From JARICQ01 sp964428475 (GTDB taxonomy: Bacteria; Bacillota; Clostridia; Tissierellales; Tissierellaceae), in NCBI GenBank assembly GCA_964428475.1, contig CAYRYO010000001.1, forward strand, positions 39,059-103,058: 64,000 nt of DNA, in the 5' to 3' direction. Position 1 is the first letter of the stretch, and each line of letters begins with the position of its first letter. The position numbers were made by a program, and so were the translations under genes. The notes below the pieces were generated by a model. That model was not told the DNA's origin. It searched no databases and saw only the letters and a program-made list of their open reading frames with translations. Below, in pieces: positions 50,234 to 58,641 of this stretch.

Positions 50234-51391
50234 ATGAGAAAGACTTTGTTTGTTTTGATAGGGATTTTTATTGCAATTAACTGTAAGGTATATAGCCAAG
50301 AAGAGAGTTTTAATATAATAGATAGCCAGATAGATATTTTGAACTTAGAAGAATTGGAAGAAATAATTAAAGATGTAAGATCCGAAAACAAGTTTCTTCC
50401 AAATATAGGTATAAAGGATTTTTTAATAGGTCTAATTAAAGGAGAAATATCAATAAGCTTGAGTGATCTAGTTCAATCTTTTGGATTTTTATTTTTAGAT
50501 GAGCTTCGTGTATCTGTTGGTTTGCTTGCAAAGATACTGGTGATTACTCTGATATCTTCTATACTTACAAACTTGCAATCGACATTTGAGAATAGCTCTA
50601 TATCTAGTTTAGCAAATTATATAGCGTATTCAATGATTGCTATACTAGTGATAGGCAGTTTTTCTCAGATAATGGAACTTGCGAGTAGTAGCATAGACAG
50701 GATGACAAATTTTATGCAGGCTATACTTCCTATACTTTTAACTCTTTTGACAGCGGTTTCAGGGCCTAATACAAGGATATTATTTCATCCTATGATACTT
50801 GTATCTGTAAATTTAATAGCTACAGTTATTAAATCAGTGATATTACCTCTTATACATTTTTCTTTTATTATAAGCATTATTAGTAATATATCTAATAGAG
50901 TTGAGTTTAGTAAGCTATCAGAACTTGGTAGACAAGTAATAGCTTTTATAATAACAGGTGCATTTACCTTATTTATAGGTATCATAACTATATATGGCTT
51001 GGGGACGAAAATAGATGGACTAACTATACGGACTGCAAAATTTGCTATAGATAGATTTATACCTATAGTTGGTAGATTCCTCTCTGATGCAGTGGATGCT
51101 GTTATTGGATGTTCTGGAATATTAAAAAATGGTATAGGATTTATTGGCCTTTTTATTATTCTCTTTATATGTATATTGCCTGTGATTAAAATAACGGTAC
51201 TTATATTTATATATAAGCTAATAGGAGTGGTAGTTGAACCTATTGGTTCGAAAAACTTAGTTGAATTTTTTAGTCAAGTGTCAAAATCTTTGCTACTTTT
51301 ACTTGTCAGCATAATTTCTGCTGCAACTATGTTTTTTATAACTATTTCTATTATAGTGGAAGCTGGCAATAACTTCCTAATGTTTAGGTAG
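50234..51391 (+). CDS. spoIIIAE: Stage III sporulation protein AE
   Basis: The 385-residue polytopic protein has a cleavable-type signal (LFVLIGIFIAINCKVYS), an extracellular-type N domain, and about eight helices. SISSLANYIAYSMIAILVIG and SDAVDAVIGCSGILKN are typical. It is the main multi-spanning subunit of the channel. The gap to spoIIIAD is 10 bases. Confidence 0.94.
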   Translation: MRKTLFVLIGIFIAINCKVYSQEESFNIIDSQIDILNLEELEEIIKDVRSENKFLPNIGIKDFLIGLIKGEISISLSDLVQSFGFLFLDELRVSVGLLAKILVITLISSILTNLQSTFENSSISSLANYIAYSMIAILVIGSFSQIMELASSSIDRMTNFMQAILPILLTLLTAVSGPNTRILFHPMILVSVNLIATVIKSVILPLIHFSFIISIISNISNRVEFSKLSELGRQVIAFIITGAFTLFIGIITIYGLGTKIDGLTIRTAKFAIDRFIPIVGRFLSDAVDAVIGCSGILKNGIGFIGLFIILFICILPVIKITVLIFIYKLIGVVVEPIGSKNLVEFFSQVSKSLLLLLVSIISAATMFFITISIIVEAGNNFLMFR

Positions 51392-51399
51392 GTGATGAG

Positions 51400-52014
51400 A
51401 TGAATGGCATAGGATTAATTAGTTTGTGGATAAAGGATATAGTAATTTTATTTACTTTGATATCTATAGCAGAGCTTGTGATGCCAAAGGGTAATATGAA
51501 AAGGTATATTGAACTTGTAATAGGAATACTGATTATGTTTACTATTATAAGTCCATTTGCTAAGTTGATGAGATATGATTTTAAATTTAACAATAGTATA
51601 TATAATTATACAAGAGAGCAAGAAAAAATTAAGAATGAAGATGGTTTTTATATTAGTCAAGAGGAAACTATAAAATCATTGGTGATAGAAAAGATAAAAG
51701 GTGAAGTACTTCAAATTATAATGGAAAATACTGACTATATTGTGTTGAATATAGATATTGATCTAGAGATACACAGAGATAAAGAAGAAATAAGATATAT
51801 AAATTTAATGCTAGGTAATAAAGAGATAGAAGAAGATGATGATAGGATTTCTATAGACAATGTTTCAACTGTTAAGATCAATCAAAACTCGAATGGTGAG
51901 CTACTAGAAAAAAGTACTAATGAAGATAAAAAGTACAATAAATTGAAAAATCTAATTGGGCAAAGGTTTTCTATAGATAGTGAAAAGGTAATTATAAAGT
52001 CAACAGAACAATAG
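51400..52014 (+). CDS. spoIIIAF: Stage III sporulation protein AF
   Basis: The 204-residue protein has two N-terminal helices (IVILFTLISIAELVMP and YIELVIGILIMFTIISPF) and a C-terminal ring-building-like domain. The family has low similarity, but order and topology fix the assignment. Confidence 0.9.
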   Translation: MNGIGLISLWIKDIVILFTLISIAELVMPKGNMKRYIELVIGILIMFTIISPFAKLMRYDFKFNNSIYNYTREQEKIKNEDGFYISQEETIKSLVIEKIKGEVLQIIMENTDYIVLNIDIDLEIHRDKEEIRYINLMLGNKEIEEDDDRISIDNVSTVKINQNSNGELLEKSTNEDKKYNKLKNLIGQRFSIDSEKVIIKSTEQ

Positions 52015-52026
52015 AAAGGTGATAAT

Positions 52027-52617
52027 ATGAGACAAATATTTGAAAAAATAAAATTACATCTTGAAAAGATAAATAATAAAAAATTTATAAATAATTTAAT
52101 CATAATACTAATAGCTTCTATCATAGTTTTAATAGTAGTAAATGTTTTTTTAGATGGCAAAAATGTAGAGATGGATGAAATGAAAAGTGAAAGAAATATA
52201 GACCCTAGGGGTAACATTGAAGTAGATTATGGGGATTATTTAGAAACAAAATTAATAAAGATACTTAAAGAACTAAAGGGGGTAGGAAAAGTAAATGTGA
52301 TGGTAACTCTTGAAAGCAGTGCTGAAAAGATTACAGCAAATAATACTACCAAAACTACTGAAAATACAATTGAAGAGGATTCTGAAGGAGGCACTAGAGA
52401 GGTAAATCGGGAGGATGTAACTATTCAAGTAGTGACTGAAGGCAATGATGAGACTTTATTAGTAATAAAAGAAGTTAAACCGAAGGTGCAAGGTGTAATA
52501 GTTGTAGCTGAGGGTGCAGATGATGGTATAGTAAAGGAAAGTTTATATGAGGCTGTAAAAACTGTATTAAATATTAGTGGAAATAAAGTTCAAATATTTT
52601 CAAACAAGGGGGAATAA
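52027..52617 (+). CDS. spoIIIAG: Stage III sporulation protein AG
   Basis: SpoIIIAG forms the large ring of the mother-cell-to-forespore channel. The 196-residue protein has one helix (IIILIASIIVLIVVNVF) and a ring-building motif with YLETKLIKILKELKGVGKV and GVIVVAEGADD, with the acidic insert in between. It is four bases from a perfect abutment with spoIIIAH. Confidence 0.94.
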   Translation: MRQIFEKIKLHLEKINNKKFINNLIIILIASIIVLIVVNVFLDGKNVEMDEMKSERNIDPRGNIEVDYGDYLETKLIKILKELKGVGKVNVMVTLESSAEKITANNTTKTTENTIEEDSEGGTREVNREDVTIQVVTEGNDETLLVIKEVKPKVQGVIVVAEGADDGIVKESLYEAVKTVLNISGNKVQIFSNKGE

Positions 52618-52619
52618 TT

Positions 52620-53279
52620 ATGTTTAAGATTAAGAGGCCAGCAATTATAGGTATATTAGTAGTTTTATTGGTATTTACTGGATATCTAAATCATCAGCTA
52701 ACAGAACAAGCACAAAAAAAGTCATCTAAGGAATACAAGAATCATGAATTGGCTGAAATGGAAATGCAGAATGGGCAAGAAAATTTAGATGTAGGGATTG
52801 ATCAACCTGAAATAGAAGAGCTCGTGGCATCGGAGGATATACCACAGTCTGAGGTAGATATAGTTGATTCTACTGAAGCAAATGAAGAAGACGCCCTTGA
52901 AGCTATGTATACTGAAGCAAGCAAAGAGTCTAAAAATTATTTTGTTGAGTATAGACTTTCAAGAGATAAACTCAGGGCATCTCTAATAGATAGGTTAAAT
53001 GAAATAGTGAACAATTTAAATACAAATGAAAAAGTGAGGGAAGATGCACAAAGAGAGATAATGGGAATAGGAGATACTTCGCAAAAGGAACTTCAAATAG
53101 AAGGTCTTATAAAGGGAAAAGGATATGATGATGCATTGGTATTTCTAACTGAAAAAGATATAAAAATAGTCGTGTCTGCATCTGAATTAAAAGAACAAGA
53201 TATGGTTAAAATATTGGAGATTGTTAACTCTGAAACTGAATACGATACTAATAATGTTAAAATAATGAAAAACCAATAG
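52620..53279 (+). CDS. spoIIIAH: Stage III sporulation protein AH
   Basis: SpoIIIAH pairs across the septum with forespore SpoIIQ. The 219-residue protein has an N-terminal helix (IIGILVVLLVFTGYLN), an acidic linker, and the YscJ/FliF-like ring fold (FVEYRLSRDKLRASLIDRL, then KGYDDALVFLTEKDIKIVV). The end of this gene closes the operon before the next promoter. Confidence 0.94.
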   Translation: MFKIKRPAIIGILVVLLVFTGYLNHQLTEQAQKKSSKEYKNHELAEMEMQNGQENLDVGIDQPEIEELVASEDIPQSEVDIVDSTEANEEDALEAMYTEASKESKNYFVEYRLSRDKLRASLIDRLNEIVNNLNTNEKVREDAQREIMGIGDTSQKELQIEGLIKGKGYDDALVFLTEKDIKIVVSASELKEQDMVKILEIVNSETEYDTNNVKIMKNQ

Positions 53280-53285
53280 AAATGT

Positions 53286-53314
53286 TTGTAAATGATATAT
53301 TCCTTTGATATAAT
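53286..53314 (+). promoter_or_regulatory. Promoter of the asp23-nusB group
   Basis: TTGTAA (53286-53291) and TATAAT (53309-53314) are spaced by 17 bases. Confidence 0.6.
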
Positions 53315-53349
53315 AGGTTTAAGAATTGAGGAAAGTGGAGGTGTTAGTT

Positions 53350-53736
53350 TTGAATGAAGAACTAAATAAGGTAAGTACTGAACAGAATTCTGTTAAGATT
53401 TCTAATGATGTGATTGCTATTATTGCAGGTATTGCAGCAGGAAAGATTGAAGGTGTTGTGAGCATGAATAGCGGGATTACTGGTGGAATTACAGAAATGT
53501 TGGGTATGAAAAACTTATCAAAAGGTGTAAAAGTAGAAGTAAATAAAAATGAAGCGACTATAGATTTATTTATTACGGTTGAATATGGAGTTAAGCTTTC
53601 CGAGGTAGGGAAAAATGTTCAGGAAAATGTCAAGGAGACTGTTGAAAATATGACTGGTTTACAAGTAATAGCTGTAAATGTAAATATTCAAGATGTAAGT
53701 TTTCCAAAGTTAAAGGAAGAAAAAGAGATAAACTAG
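53350..53736 (+). CDS. Asp23/Gls24 family protein (YqhY-like)
   Basis: The ~128-residue protein shows the Asp23 pattern: VKISNDVIAIIAGIAAGKIEGVVSM, a glycine-rich ITGGITEMLG segment and the terminal VNVNIQDVSF. YqhY in Bacillus affects lipid synthesis and cell-wall homeostasis. TTG 53350 is taken as start, six bases after GGAGGTG; a TTG at 53326 lies upstream of that site. It precedes nusB, as in most Firmicutes. Confidence 0.9.
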   Translation: MNEELNKVSTEQNSVKISNDVIAIIAGIAAGKIEGVVSMNSGITGGITEMLGMKNLSKGVKVEVNKNEATIDLFITVEYGVKLSEVGKNVQENVKETVENMTGLQVIAVNVNIQDVSFPKLKEEKEIN

Positions 53737-53744
53737 ATTTAAAT

Positions 53745-53770
53745 ACCCTCTGAAAATCAGAGGGTGTTTT
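53745..53770 (+). terminator. Stem-loop between asp23-like and nusB
   Basis: ACCCTCTG (53745-53752) pairs with CAGAGGGT (53758-53765), then GTTTT. It is likely a partial terminator, because nusB has no clear promoter of its own. Confidence 0.65.
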
Positions 53771-53783
53771 AAGGAGGAAAATA

Positions 53784-54194
53784 ATGGGAAGAAAACAGGC
53801 AAGAGAAGGAACTATGAAAGTTCTCTATCAAATGAATTTGAATAATGATTATTCAGATGAATCATTAGCTATTTACCTAGATAACTTTAGTTTTGGAGAT
53901 TTAGAAAAAGAGTATATAGTAGATGCTGTGGAAAAGATAACTGAAAACCTAGAATTTATTGATGATTATATAAAAGCAAATCTTCAGGGATGGGAAATAA
54001 ACAGGGTTGCAAGGGTAGATCTTTCCATACTTCGGATTGCTATATATGAGATGATTTATAGAGAAGATATTCCAGTTCAGGTTTCTATAAATGAAGCTAT
54101 AGAGATATCAAAAAAATATAGTACAGAAGATTCATTTAGGTTTATTAATGGAGTTTTAGGAGGTTTTGTAAGATCTTTAGATAAAGAAGAATAA
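53784..54194 (+). CDS. nusB: Transcription antitermination factor NusB
   Basis: NusB, with NusE, supports rRNA antitermination. The 136-residue all-helical protein starts with RKQAREGTMKVLYQM and has the typical WEINRVARVDLSILRIAIYEM and INEAIEISKKYSTEDSFRFINGVLG segments. Complete, with AAGGAGG before the ATG. xseA follows; folD, which often lies between them, is missing. Confidence 0.96.
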   Translation: MGRKQAREGTMKVLYQMNLNNDYSDESLAIYLDNFSFGDLEKEYIVDAVEKITENLEFIDDYIKANLQGWEINRVARVDLSILRIAIYEMIYREDIPVQVSINEAIEISKKYSTEDSFRFINGVLGGFVRSLDKEE

Positions 54195-54208
54195 GAGGTG
54201 AAATACAT

Positions 54209-55426
54209 ATGAGCGTTAAATATTTAAAGGTATATGAAGTTAACAACTATATAAAGAGAGTGTTTCAAACTGATATGATTCTATCCAATATAAGTATTGA
54301 AGGAGAGCTTTCAAACTATAAACATCACTATAGTGGGCATATGTATTTTAATCTTAAAGATGAAAAGGGCAAGATAAAATGTGTTATGTTTAAAAGAGAT
54401 AATGAAAAGTTGATTTTCAATCCAAAAGAAGGTATGAAGCTTATAGCAACTGGTTATATTTCATTATATGAAAAGGAAGGTGAATATCAGCTATATGTTA
54501 GACATTTAAAAGAAAGTGGGGTTGGAGAATTATATAAAGAGTTTGAAGATTTAAAGAGAAAGCTTGAAAAAGAAGGCTTATTTGAGGGAATTCATAAAAA
54601 ACCAATTCCTTTTATGCCACAGACTGTAGGTGTAGTTACTTCTGCTACAGGAGCAGCTATAAGGGATATTATAAATGTTATAAAGAGAAGATACCCGCCA
54701 TGTAATATAATATTATACCCTTCTTTAGTTCAAGGTGTCGAAGCTCCAATGGAAATAGTAAAGGGTCTTAAGTATTTAGATAATAGAGATGATGTAGAGC
54801 TTGTTATCGTGGGGAGAGGTGGCGGATCTATAGATGAGCTTTTCTGTTTTAATTCTGAAGATATTGCAAGAGTTATATATGATATGAAAACACCTGTCAT
54901 ATCAGCTGTAGGGCATGAAACTGACTTTACTATTGCAGATTTCGTCTCAGATTTAAGAGCACCAACTCCATCTGCTGCAGCAGAACTATGTGTACCAGAT
55001 ATATATAATTTAATTAATAATATAAATGATTTGAATTATAAACTTCAAAGTACAATTGAAACATATTTATCTAGACATCAAAGTGAAATAAGATACTTGA
55101 GAAAAACCATACATTATTTTAACCCTTTAAATAGATTAAGAGAAAAAGAACAGGAAATGGATAATATATTTAAGGATTTAAATCATTCAATACAAAATAA
55201 AATTTCAAATAGAAACGATGAACTAATAAAGATAAAATCCAATTTAGATTTTTTAAATCCATTATTGGGAATAGACAAGGGATATGGGCTACTTACAGAT
55301 AGAGACAATAAACTTATTTATTCAATTAAAAATATAGATATAGATGATACTATATATATTAATCTTAAGGATGGAAAGATAGAAGCTGTAGTTAGTGATT
55401 TAAAGGGGGTAATAAAAGATGAATGA
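54209..55426 (+). CDS. xseA: Exodeoxyribonuclease VII large subunit
   Basis: It degrades single-stranded DNA from both ends together with XseB. The 405-residue protein has an N-terminal OB fold (ISIEGELSNYKHHYSGHMYFNLKD), the catalytic core (GVVTSATGAAIRDIINVIKRRYP, IVGRGGGSIDELFCFN, SAVGHETDFTIAD) and a C-terminal coiled coil. It is complete and overlaps xseB by eight bases. Confidence 0.96.
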   Translation: MSVKYLKVYEVNNYIKRVFQTDMILSNISIEGELSNYKHHYSGHMYFNLKDEKGKIKCVMFKRDNEKLIFNPKEGMKLIATGYISLYEKEGEYQLYVRHLKESGVGELYKEFEDLKRKLEKEGLFEGIHKKPIPFMPQTVGVVTSATGAAIRDIINVIKRRYPPCNIILYPSLVQGVEAPMEIVKGLKYLDNRDDVELVIVGRGGGSIDELFCFNSEDIARVIYDMKTPVISAVGHETDFTIADFVSDLRAPTPSAAAELCVPDIYNLINNINDLNYKLQSTIETYLSRHQSEIRYLRKTIHYFNPLNRLREKEQEMDNIFKDLNHSIQNKISNRNDELIKIKSNLDFLNPLLGIDKGYGLLTDRDNKLIYSIKNIDIDDTIYINLKDGKIEAVVSDLKGVIKDE

Positions 55427-55652
55427 AAATAAATTAACTTATGAACAGGCTATGGAAAAGTTAAAATCTATACTAGAAAAACTTGAAAAAGATGATTATA
55501 CTCTTGAAGATTCTATGAATAACTTTAAAGAGGGAGTAAATTTATACAATTATTGCAATTCACTACTTAATAAGGCTGAAGGGGAAGTTACTTTAATACT
55601 TGAAAAAGAAATGGATAATATAGAACAAGTAAAATTCCCATTGGGTGAGTAA
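55419..55652 (+). CDS. xseB: Exodeoxyribonuclease VII small subunit
   Basis: The 77-residue helical hairpin protein has the family pattern LTYEQAMEKLKSILEKLEKDDYTLEDSMNNFKEG in shortened form: YEQAMEKL, then LEDSMNNFKEGVNLY. It binds the XseA coiled coil. The start overlaps xseA, and the end nearly meets ispA. Confidence 0.95.
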   Translation: MNENKLTYEQAMEKLKSILEKLEKDDYTLEDSMNNFKEGVNLYNYCNSLLNKAEGEVTLILEKEMDNIEQVKFPLGE

Positions 55653-55653
55653 T

Positions 55654-56523
55654 ATGAATCTTTATAAGGAATTGGATAAATTTAAAAAAATAGTAGATAT
55701 AGAGATTAAAAAGATATTAGAAACTGATCAATGTTATCAAAAGAAAATATATGAAGCTATGGATTATAGTATATTTACTGGAGGAAAAAGGCTAAGGCCT
55801 ATTATGAACTTAAAGAGTTGTGAAATGTTTTCAGGAGAATATAAGGGATCTATTCCATATGCAATTGCTGTTGAGATGATACATACTTATTCGCTTATAC
55901 ATGATGATTTGCCTTCAATGGATGATGATGATTTTAGAAGAGGTAAGCCTACTAACCATAGAGTGTTTGGTGAAGCTATGGCTATTTTATCTGGGGATGG
56001 ACTTTTGAATTTAGCGTTTGAATTTGTTCTTGAAGATATATATAATAGGACTGATTTTAAAGATAATGGCAGAAGATATATTAAAGCTTTAAGTGAAATT
56101 AGCAAATATTCTGGAATAAATGGAATGATAGGAGGTCAAGTAGTAGATCTTTTAGCTAGTCACCACACGATGACAAGAGAAAAGCTGATCTTTATGTATA
56201 AGACGAAAACAGCAGGTCTTATTCAAGCTGCATTGGTTTCAGGTGCGATAATAGGTGGTGCAACAGATGTAGAGATTGAAGTTATGAGAGAATTTGGATA
56301 TAGATTGGGTATGGCATATCAAATAAGAGATGATATACTGGATTTTGAAGAAGATTCCTCTATAAAAAAACTTACCTTTTTAACCTTTTATGATTTAAAT
56401 ACTGCAGAAGAAAAAGTTGAAGAGTATAGCAGCGATGCTACCCAGATATTAGATAATTTGGGAGATAAAGATACGAGGTTTTTTAAAGCGTTAACGGAGA
56501 GTTTAGTTCTAAGACCTAAATGA
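55654..56523 (+). CDS. ispA: Polyprenyl synthetase (farnesyl diphosphate synthase type)
   Basis: It condenses IPP with DMAPP and GPP to farnesyl diphosphate for undecaprenol and quinones. The 289-residue protein has GGKRLRP, the first Asp-rich motif DDLPSMDDDD from residue 84, and the second motif DDILDFEED with KTAGL before it. ATG 55654 follows GGGTGAG. It is the gene just before OLE RNA in OLE-bearing genomes, as here. Confidence 0.95.
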   Translation: MNLYKELDKFKKIVDIEIKKILETDQCYQKKIYEAMDYSIFTGGKRLRPIMNLKSCEMFSGEYKGSIPYAIAVEMIHTYSLIHDDLPSMDDDDFRRGKPTNHRVFGEAMAILSGDGLLNLAFEFVLEDIYNRTDFKDNGRRYIKALSEISKYSGINGMIGGQVVDLLASHHTMTREKLIFMYKTKTAGLIQAALVSGAIIGGATDVEIEVMREFGYRLGMAYQIRDDILDFEEDSSIKKLTFLTFYDLNTAEEKVEEYSSDATQILDNLGDKDTRFFKALTESLVLRPK

Positions 56524-56540
56524 TTTAAAAAAATGAATGA

Positions 56541-56569
56541 TTGAATTTGAGTTATATTTATGATATAAT
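56541..56569 (+). promoter_or_regulatory. Promoter of OLE RNA
   Basis: TTGAAT (56541-56546) and TATAAT (56564-56569) with a 17-base spacer lie about 15 bases before the start of the structured RNA. Confidence 0.6.
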
Positions 56570-56583
56570 TATGATATATTAAA

Positions 56584-57145
56584 TGGTGGTACAGTATTCT
56601 AGTCAGCACAACTATACTAGAAGGCGGGGCTAAAAATCCGTCAAAGGGCATATCGATGAAGTTCCTTGTTATGGCTTGAGACGCCCAGTCTTGGGTCGTA
56701 GCTGGGAGTAAGAGAGATGGGGCGATCTGCAATGGCATGCAGGCGTTGACCCTACTTTCGTGGAGACATAATAATGTTTAAATTATTGTGATAAACCTGC
56801 TACGTAAAAAATATTAATAGCAGAGTAGCCTGCCTTGAGTGATGTTTGGCGGATGACAAATCTATTTGATCTGTTGAAGGGCCCGATACGGATTAATTAC
56901 TGTTGTCGAAACCTATATTGCAAAAGAGGCTAAGGTATAGAATGGCTGTTGAGGAAAACTCCTAGACTGTTCCAAAGAGGTAAGTTGAGGATTACAGTGC
57001 GGACTCAGTGGCAATCCAGTTCTATTTTTGGCGACAAAATAGTGATAGAATGAAAGGGAAACCGCTGTTATGGTGACATACAGTATCTATCAGGGAAATC
57101 CTACTGGACCTAAAGCCGTAAGATTTACTCGATTTACTACCACTA
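56584..57145 (+). ncRNA. ole: OLE (ornate large extremophilic) RNA
   Basis: A ~560-base region with no coding frame and higher G+C than its surroundings fills the gap between ispA and the oapA-like gene. Its ends can pair: TGGTGGTA (56584-56591) with TACCACTA (57138-57145), allowing G-U. Many internal hairpins are visible, such as GAGGAAAACTC near 56952. Position (ispA-RNA-oapA-tlyA-recN) and length match OLE RNA, which forms a membrane ribonucleoprotein with OapA and affects growth under cold, alcohol and Mg2+ stress in Bacillus halodurans. Identity rests on synteny and structure; I could not run a covariance search. Confidence 0.88.
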
Positions 57146-57151
57146 TAAGGG

Positions 57152-57178
57152 CTGATAGCTTCTAGCTATCAGTTTTTT
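57152..57178 (+). terminator. Terminator after OLE RNA
   Basis: CTGATAGCT (57152-57160) pairs with AGCTATCAG (57164-57172), then six Ts. It separates the RNA from oapA, so OLE can accumulate alone while read-through feeds oapA. Confidence 0.9.
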
Positions 57179-57218
57179 GTATATTTATACATATATTGAG
57201 ATGGAGGTATTGTGTTTT

Positions 57219-57806
57219 ATGTCGAAAAAAGAATTAGAAGGGGTTTTTAAGAAATATAACTTTAGATGGGTTATATTGATTTCTTTATGGACATTTATTT
57301 CAGCGGCTATATTTTCAGTAATTACTGAAAGTTTAGTTATGAATTTAGATATTTTGATGGCTTTTATTGTTCTTATTTTCGTGATATCAATAGGTGTTAT
57401 ATTTGATACTATTGGAATAGCGGTTGCTGTTGCACCGGAAGGACCCTTTCATGCAATGGCAGCAAATAGAATTAAAGAAGCCAAACATGCTATAAAACTA
57501 GTTAGAAATGCAAGCAAAGTTTCTAATTTTTGTAATGATGTAATTGGAGATATAAGTGGAATTATGTCTGGGGCTGCAGGTACTACTATTATATTTAAAT
57601 TGCTAGATGTATATCCTATACTTAATGGGGCTGTATTTAGCATAATTTTAACTTCTTTAATAGCTTCTTTTACTGTTGGCGGAAAAGCATTAGGGAAGTC
57701 TGTAGCTATTTTACATAATGAAAAAATTATATTTAAAATAGCTATCTTATTGAATTTTATTGAAAATAATTTTGGAATACAGATATTTAAAAATACTAAA
57801 CGGTAA
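57219..57806 (+). CDS. oapA: OLE-associated membrane protein OapA
   Basis: The 195-residue protein has about four hydrophobic helices: RWVILISLWTFISAAIFSVI, MAFIVLIFVISIGVIFDTIG, the middle GIMSGAAGTTIIFKLL, and FSIILTSLIASFTVGG. A charged loop between them (AMAANRIKEAKHAIKLVRNA) could contact RNA. This matches OapA, the protein that binds OLE RNA and anchors it to the membrane. ATG 57219 lies ten bases after GGAGGT. Its place right after the RNA supports the identity; the dxs gene usual downstream is absent. Confidence 0.88.
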   Translation: MSKKELEGVFKKYNFRWVILISLWTFISAAIFSVITESLVMNLDILMAFIVLIFVISIGVIFDTIGIAVAVAPEGPFHAMAANRIKEAKHAIKLVRNASKVSNFCNDVIGDISGIMSGAAGTTIIFKLLDVYPILNGAVFSIILTSLIASFTVGGKALGKSVAILHNEKIIFKIAILLNFIENNFGIQIFKNTKR

Positions 57807-57822
57807 TTATGGAGTGGTTGAG

Positions 57823-58620
57823 ATGAAAAAAAGAGCAGATGTTGTTTTATTCGAAAAAGGGTTGGTCGCTTCTAGAGAAAAAGCAAAGAGAGTGATAATG
57901 GAAGGCATTGTATATCTAGGAACTGAAAGAATTGACAAACCAGGCCAAAAGATAGATGAAGAAGCTGAGATAATAGTAAAAAGCAATCCTATTAAGTACG
58001 TTAGCCGTGGTGGATTGAAACTTGAGAAATCCATTGAAAAATTCGAATTAAGTATTGAAGATAAAACATGTATGGATATTGGCGCATCTACAGGTGGTTT
58101 TACTGATTGTATGCTAAAACATGGTGCGAAGAAGGTATTTGCTGTAGATGTTGGATATGGTCAACTTGATTGGAAACTTAGAAATGATGATAGGGTAGTT
58201 GTTATGGAAAGAACGAATATAAGAAATGTGACAAGTAAAGATATAGGTGAAGATATAGATTTTATATCTATAGATGTATCCTTTATATCATTAAAACTAG
58301 TATTACCTGTAGCTAAAATGTTACTAAGTGAAAATGGAGAGATTTCTGCTTTAATAAAACCACAGTTTGAAGCGGGAAAGGGGAAGGTAGGTAAAAAAGG
58401 GATAGTAAGAGATATAGATATTCATATTGAGGTAGTTCGAAAAATAGTTGATTTTTCTACTGAACTCAATTTGGGAATTAATGGATTAAGCTTTTCTCCT
58501 ATTACAGGCGCTACTGGAAACATTGAATTCTTGATTTATTTAAAAAATGGTTCTAAGAATGTTATGAATACGGAAGACATTGAAGTAATGATAAATGAAG
58601 CTCATGATTCACTTAAGTAG
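57823..58620 (+). CDS. tlyA: TlyA family rRNA 2'-O-methyltransferase
   Basis: The 265-residue protein has an N-terminal S4 RNA-binding domain (KRADVVLFEKGLVASREKAKRVIMEG) and an FtsJ-type methyltransferase core (TCMDIGASTGGFTDCML, FAVDVGYGQLDW, ISIDVSFISLKLV). TlyA proteins methylate 16S and/or 23S rRNA. ATG 57823 follows GAGTGG. Next is recN; the argR that often sits between them is missing. Confidence 0.93.
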   Translation: MKKRADVVLFEKGLVASREKAKRVIMEGIVYLGTERIDKPGQKIDEEAEIIVKSNPIKYVSRGGLKLEKSIEKFELSIEDKTCMDIGASTGGFTDCMLKHGAKKVFAVDVGYGQLDWKLRNDDRVVVMERTNIRNVTSKDIGEDIDFISIDVSFISLKLVLPVAKMLLSENGEISALIKPQFEAGKGKVGKKGIVRDIDIHIEVVRKIVDFSTELNLGINGLSFSPITGATGNIEFLIYLKNGSKNVMNTEDIEVMINEAHDSLK

Positions 58621-58641
58621 ATATTAACGGAGGTAATATGT

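Noticed and set aside
56584..57145. RNase P RNA or a group II intron as identity of the structured RNA
   Set aside because: GAGGAAAACTC superficially recalls the RNase P core, but the other conserved RNase P strings are absent and there is no intron-encoded protein. The ispA/oapA context fits OLE.
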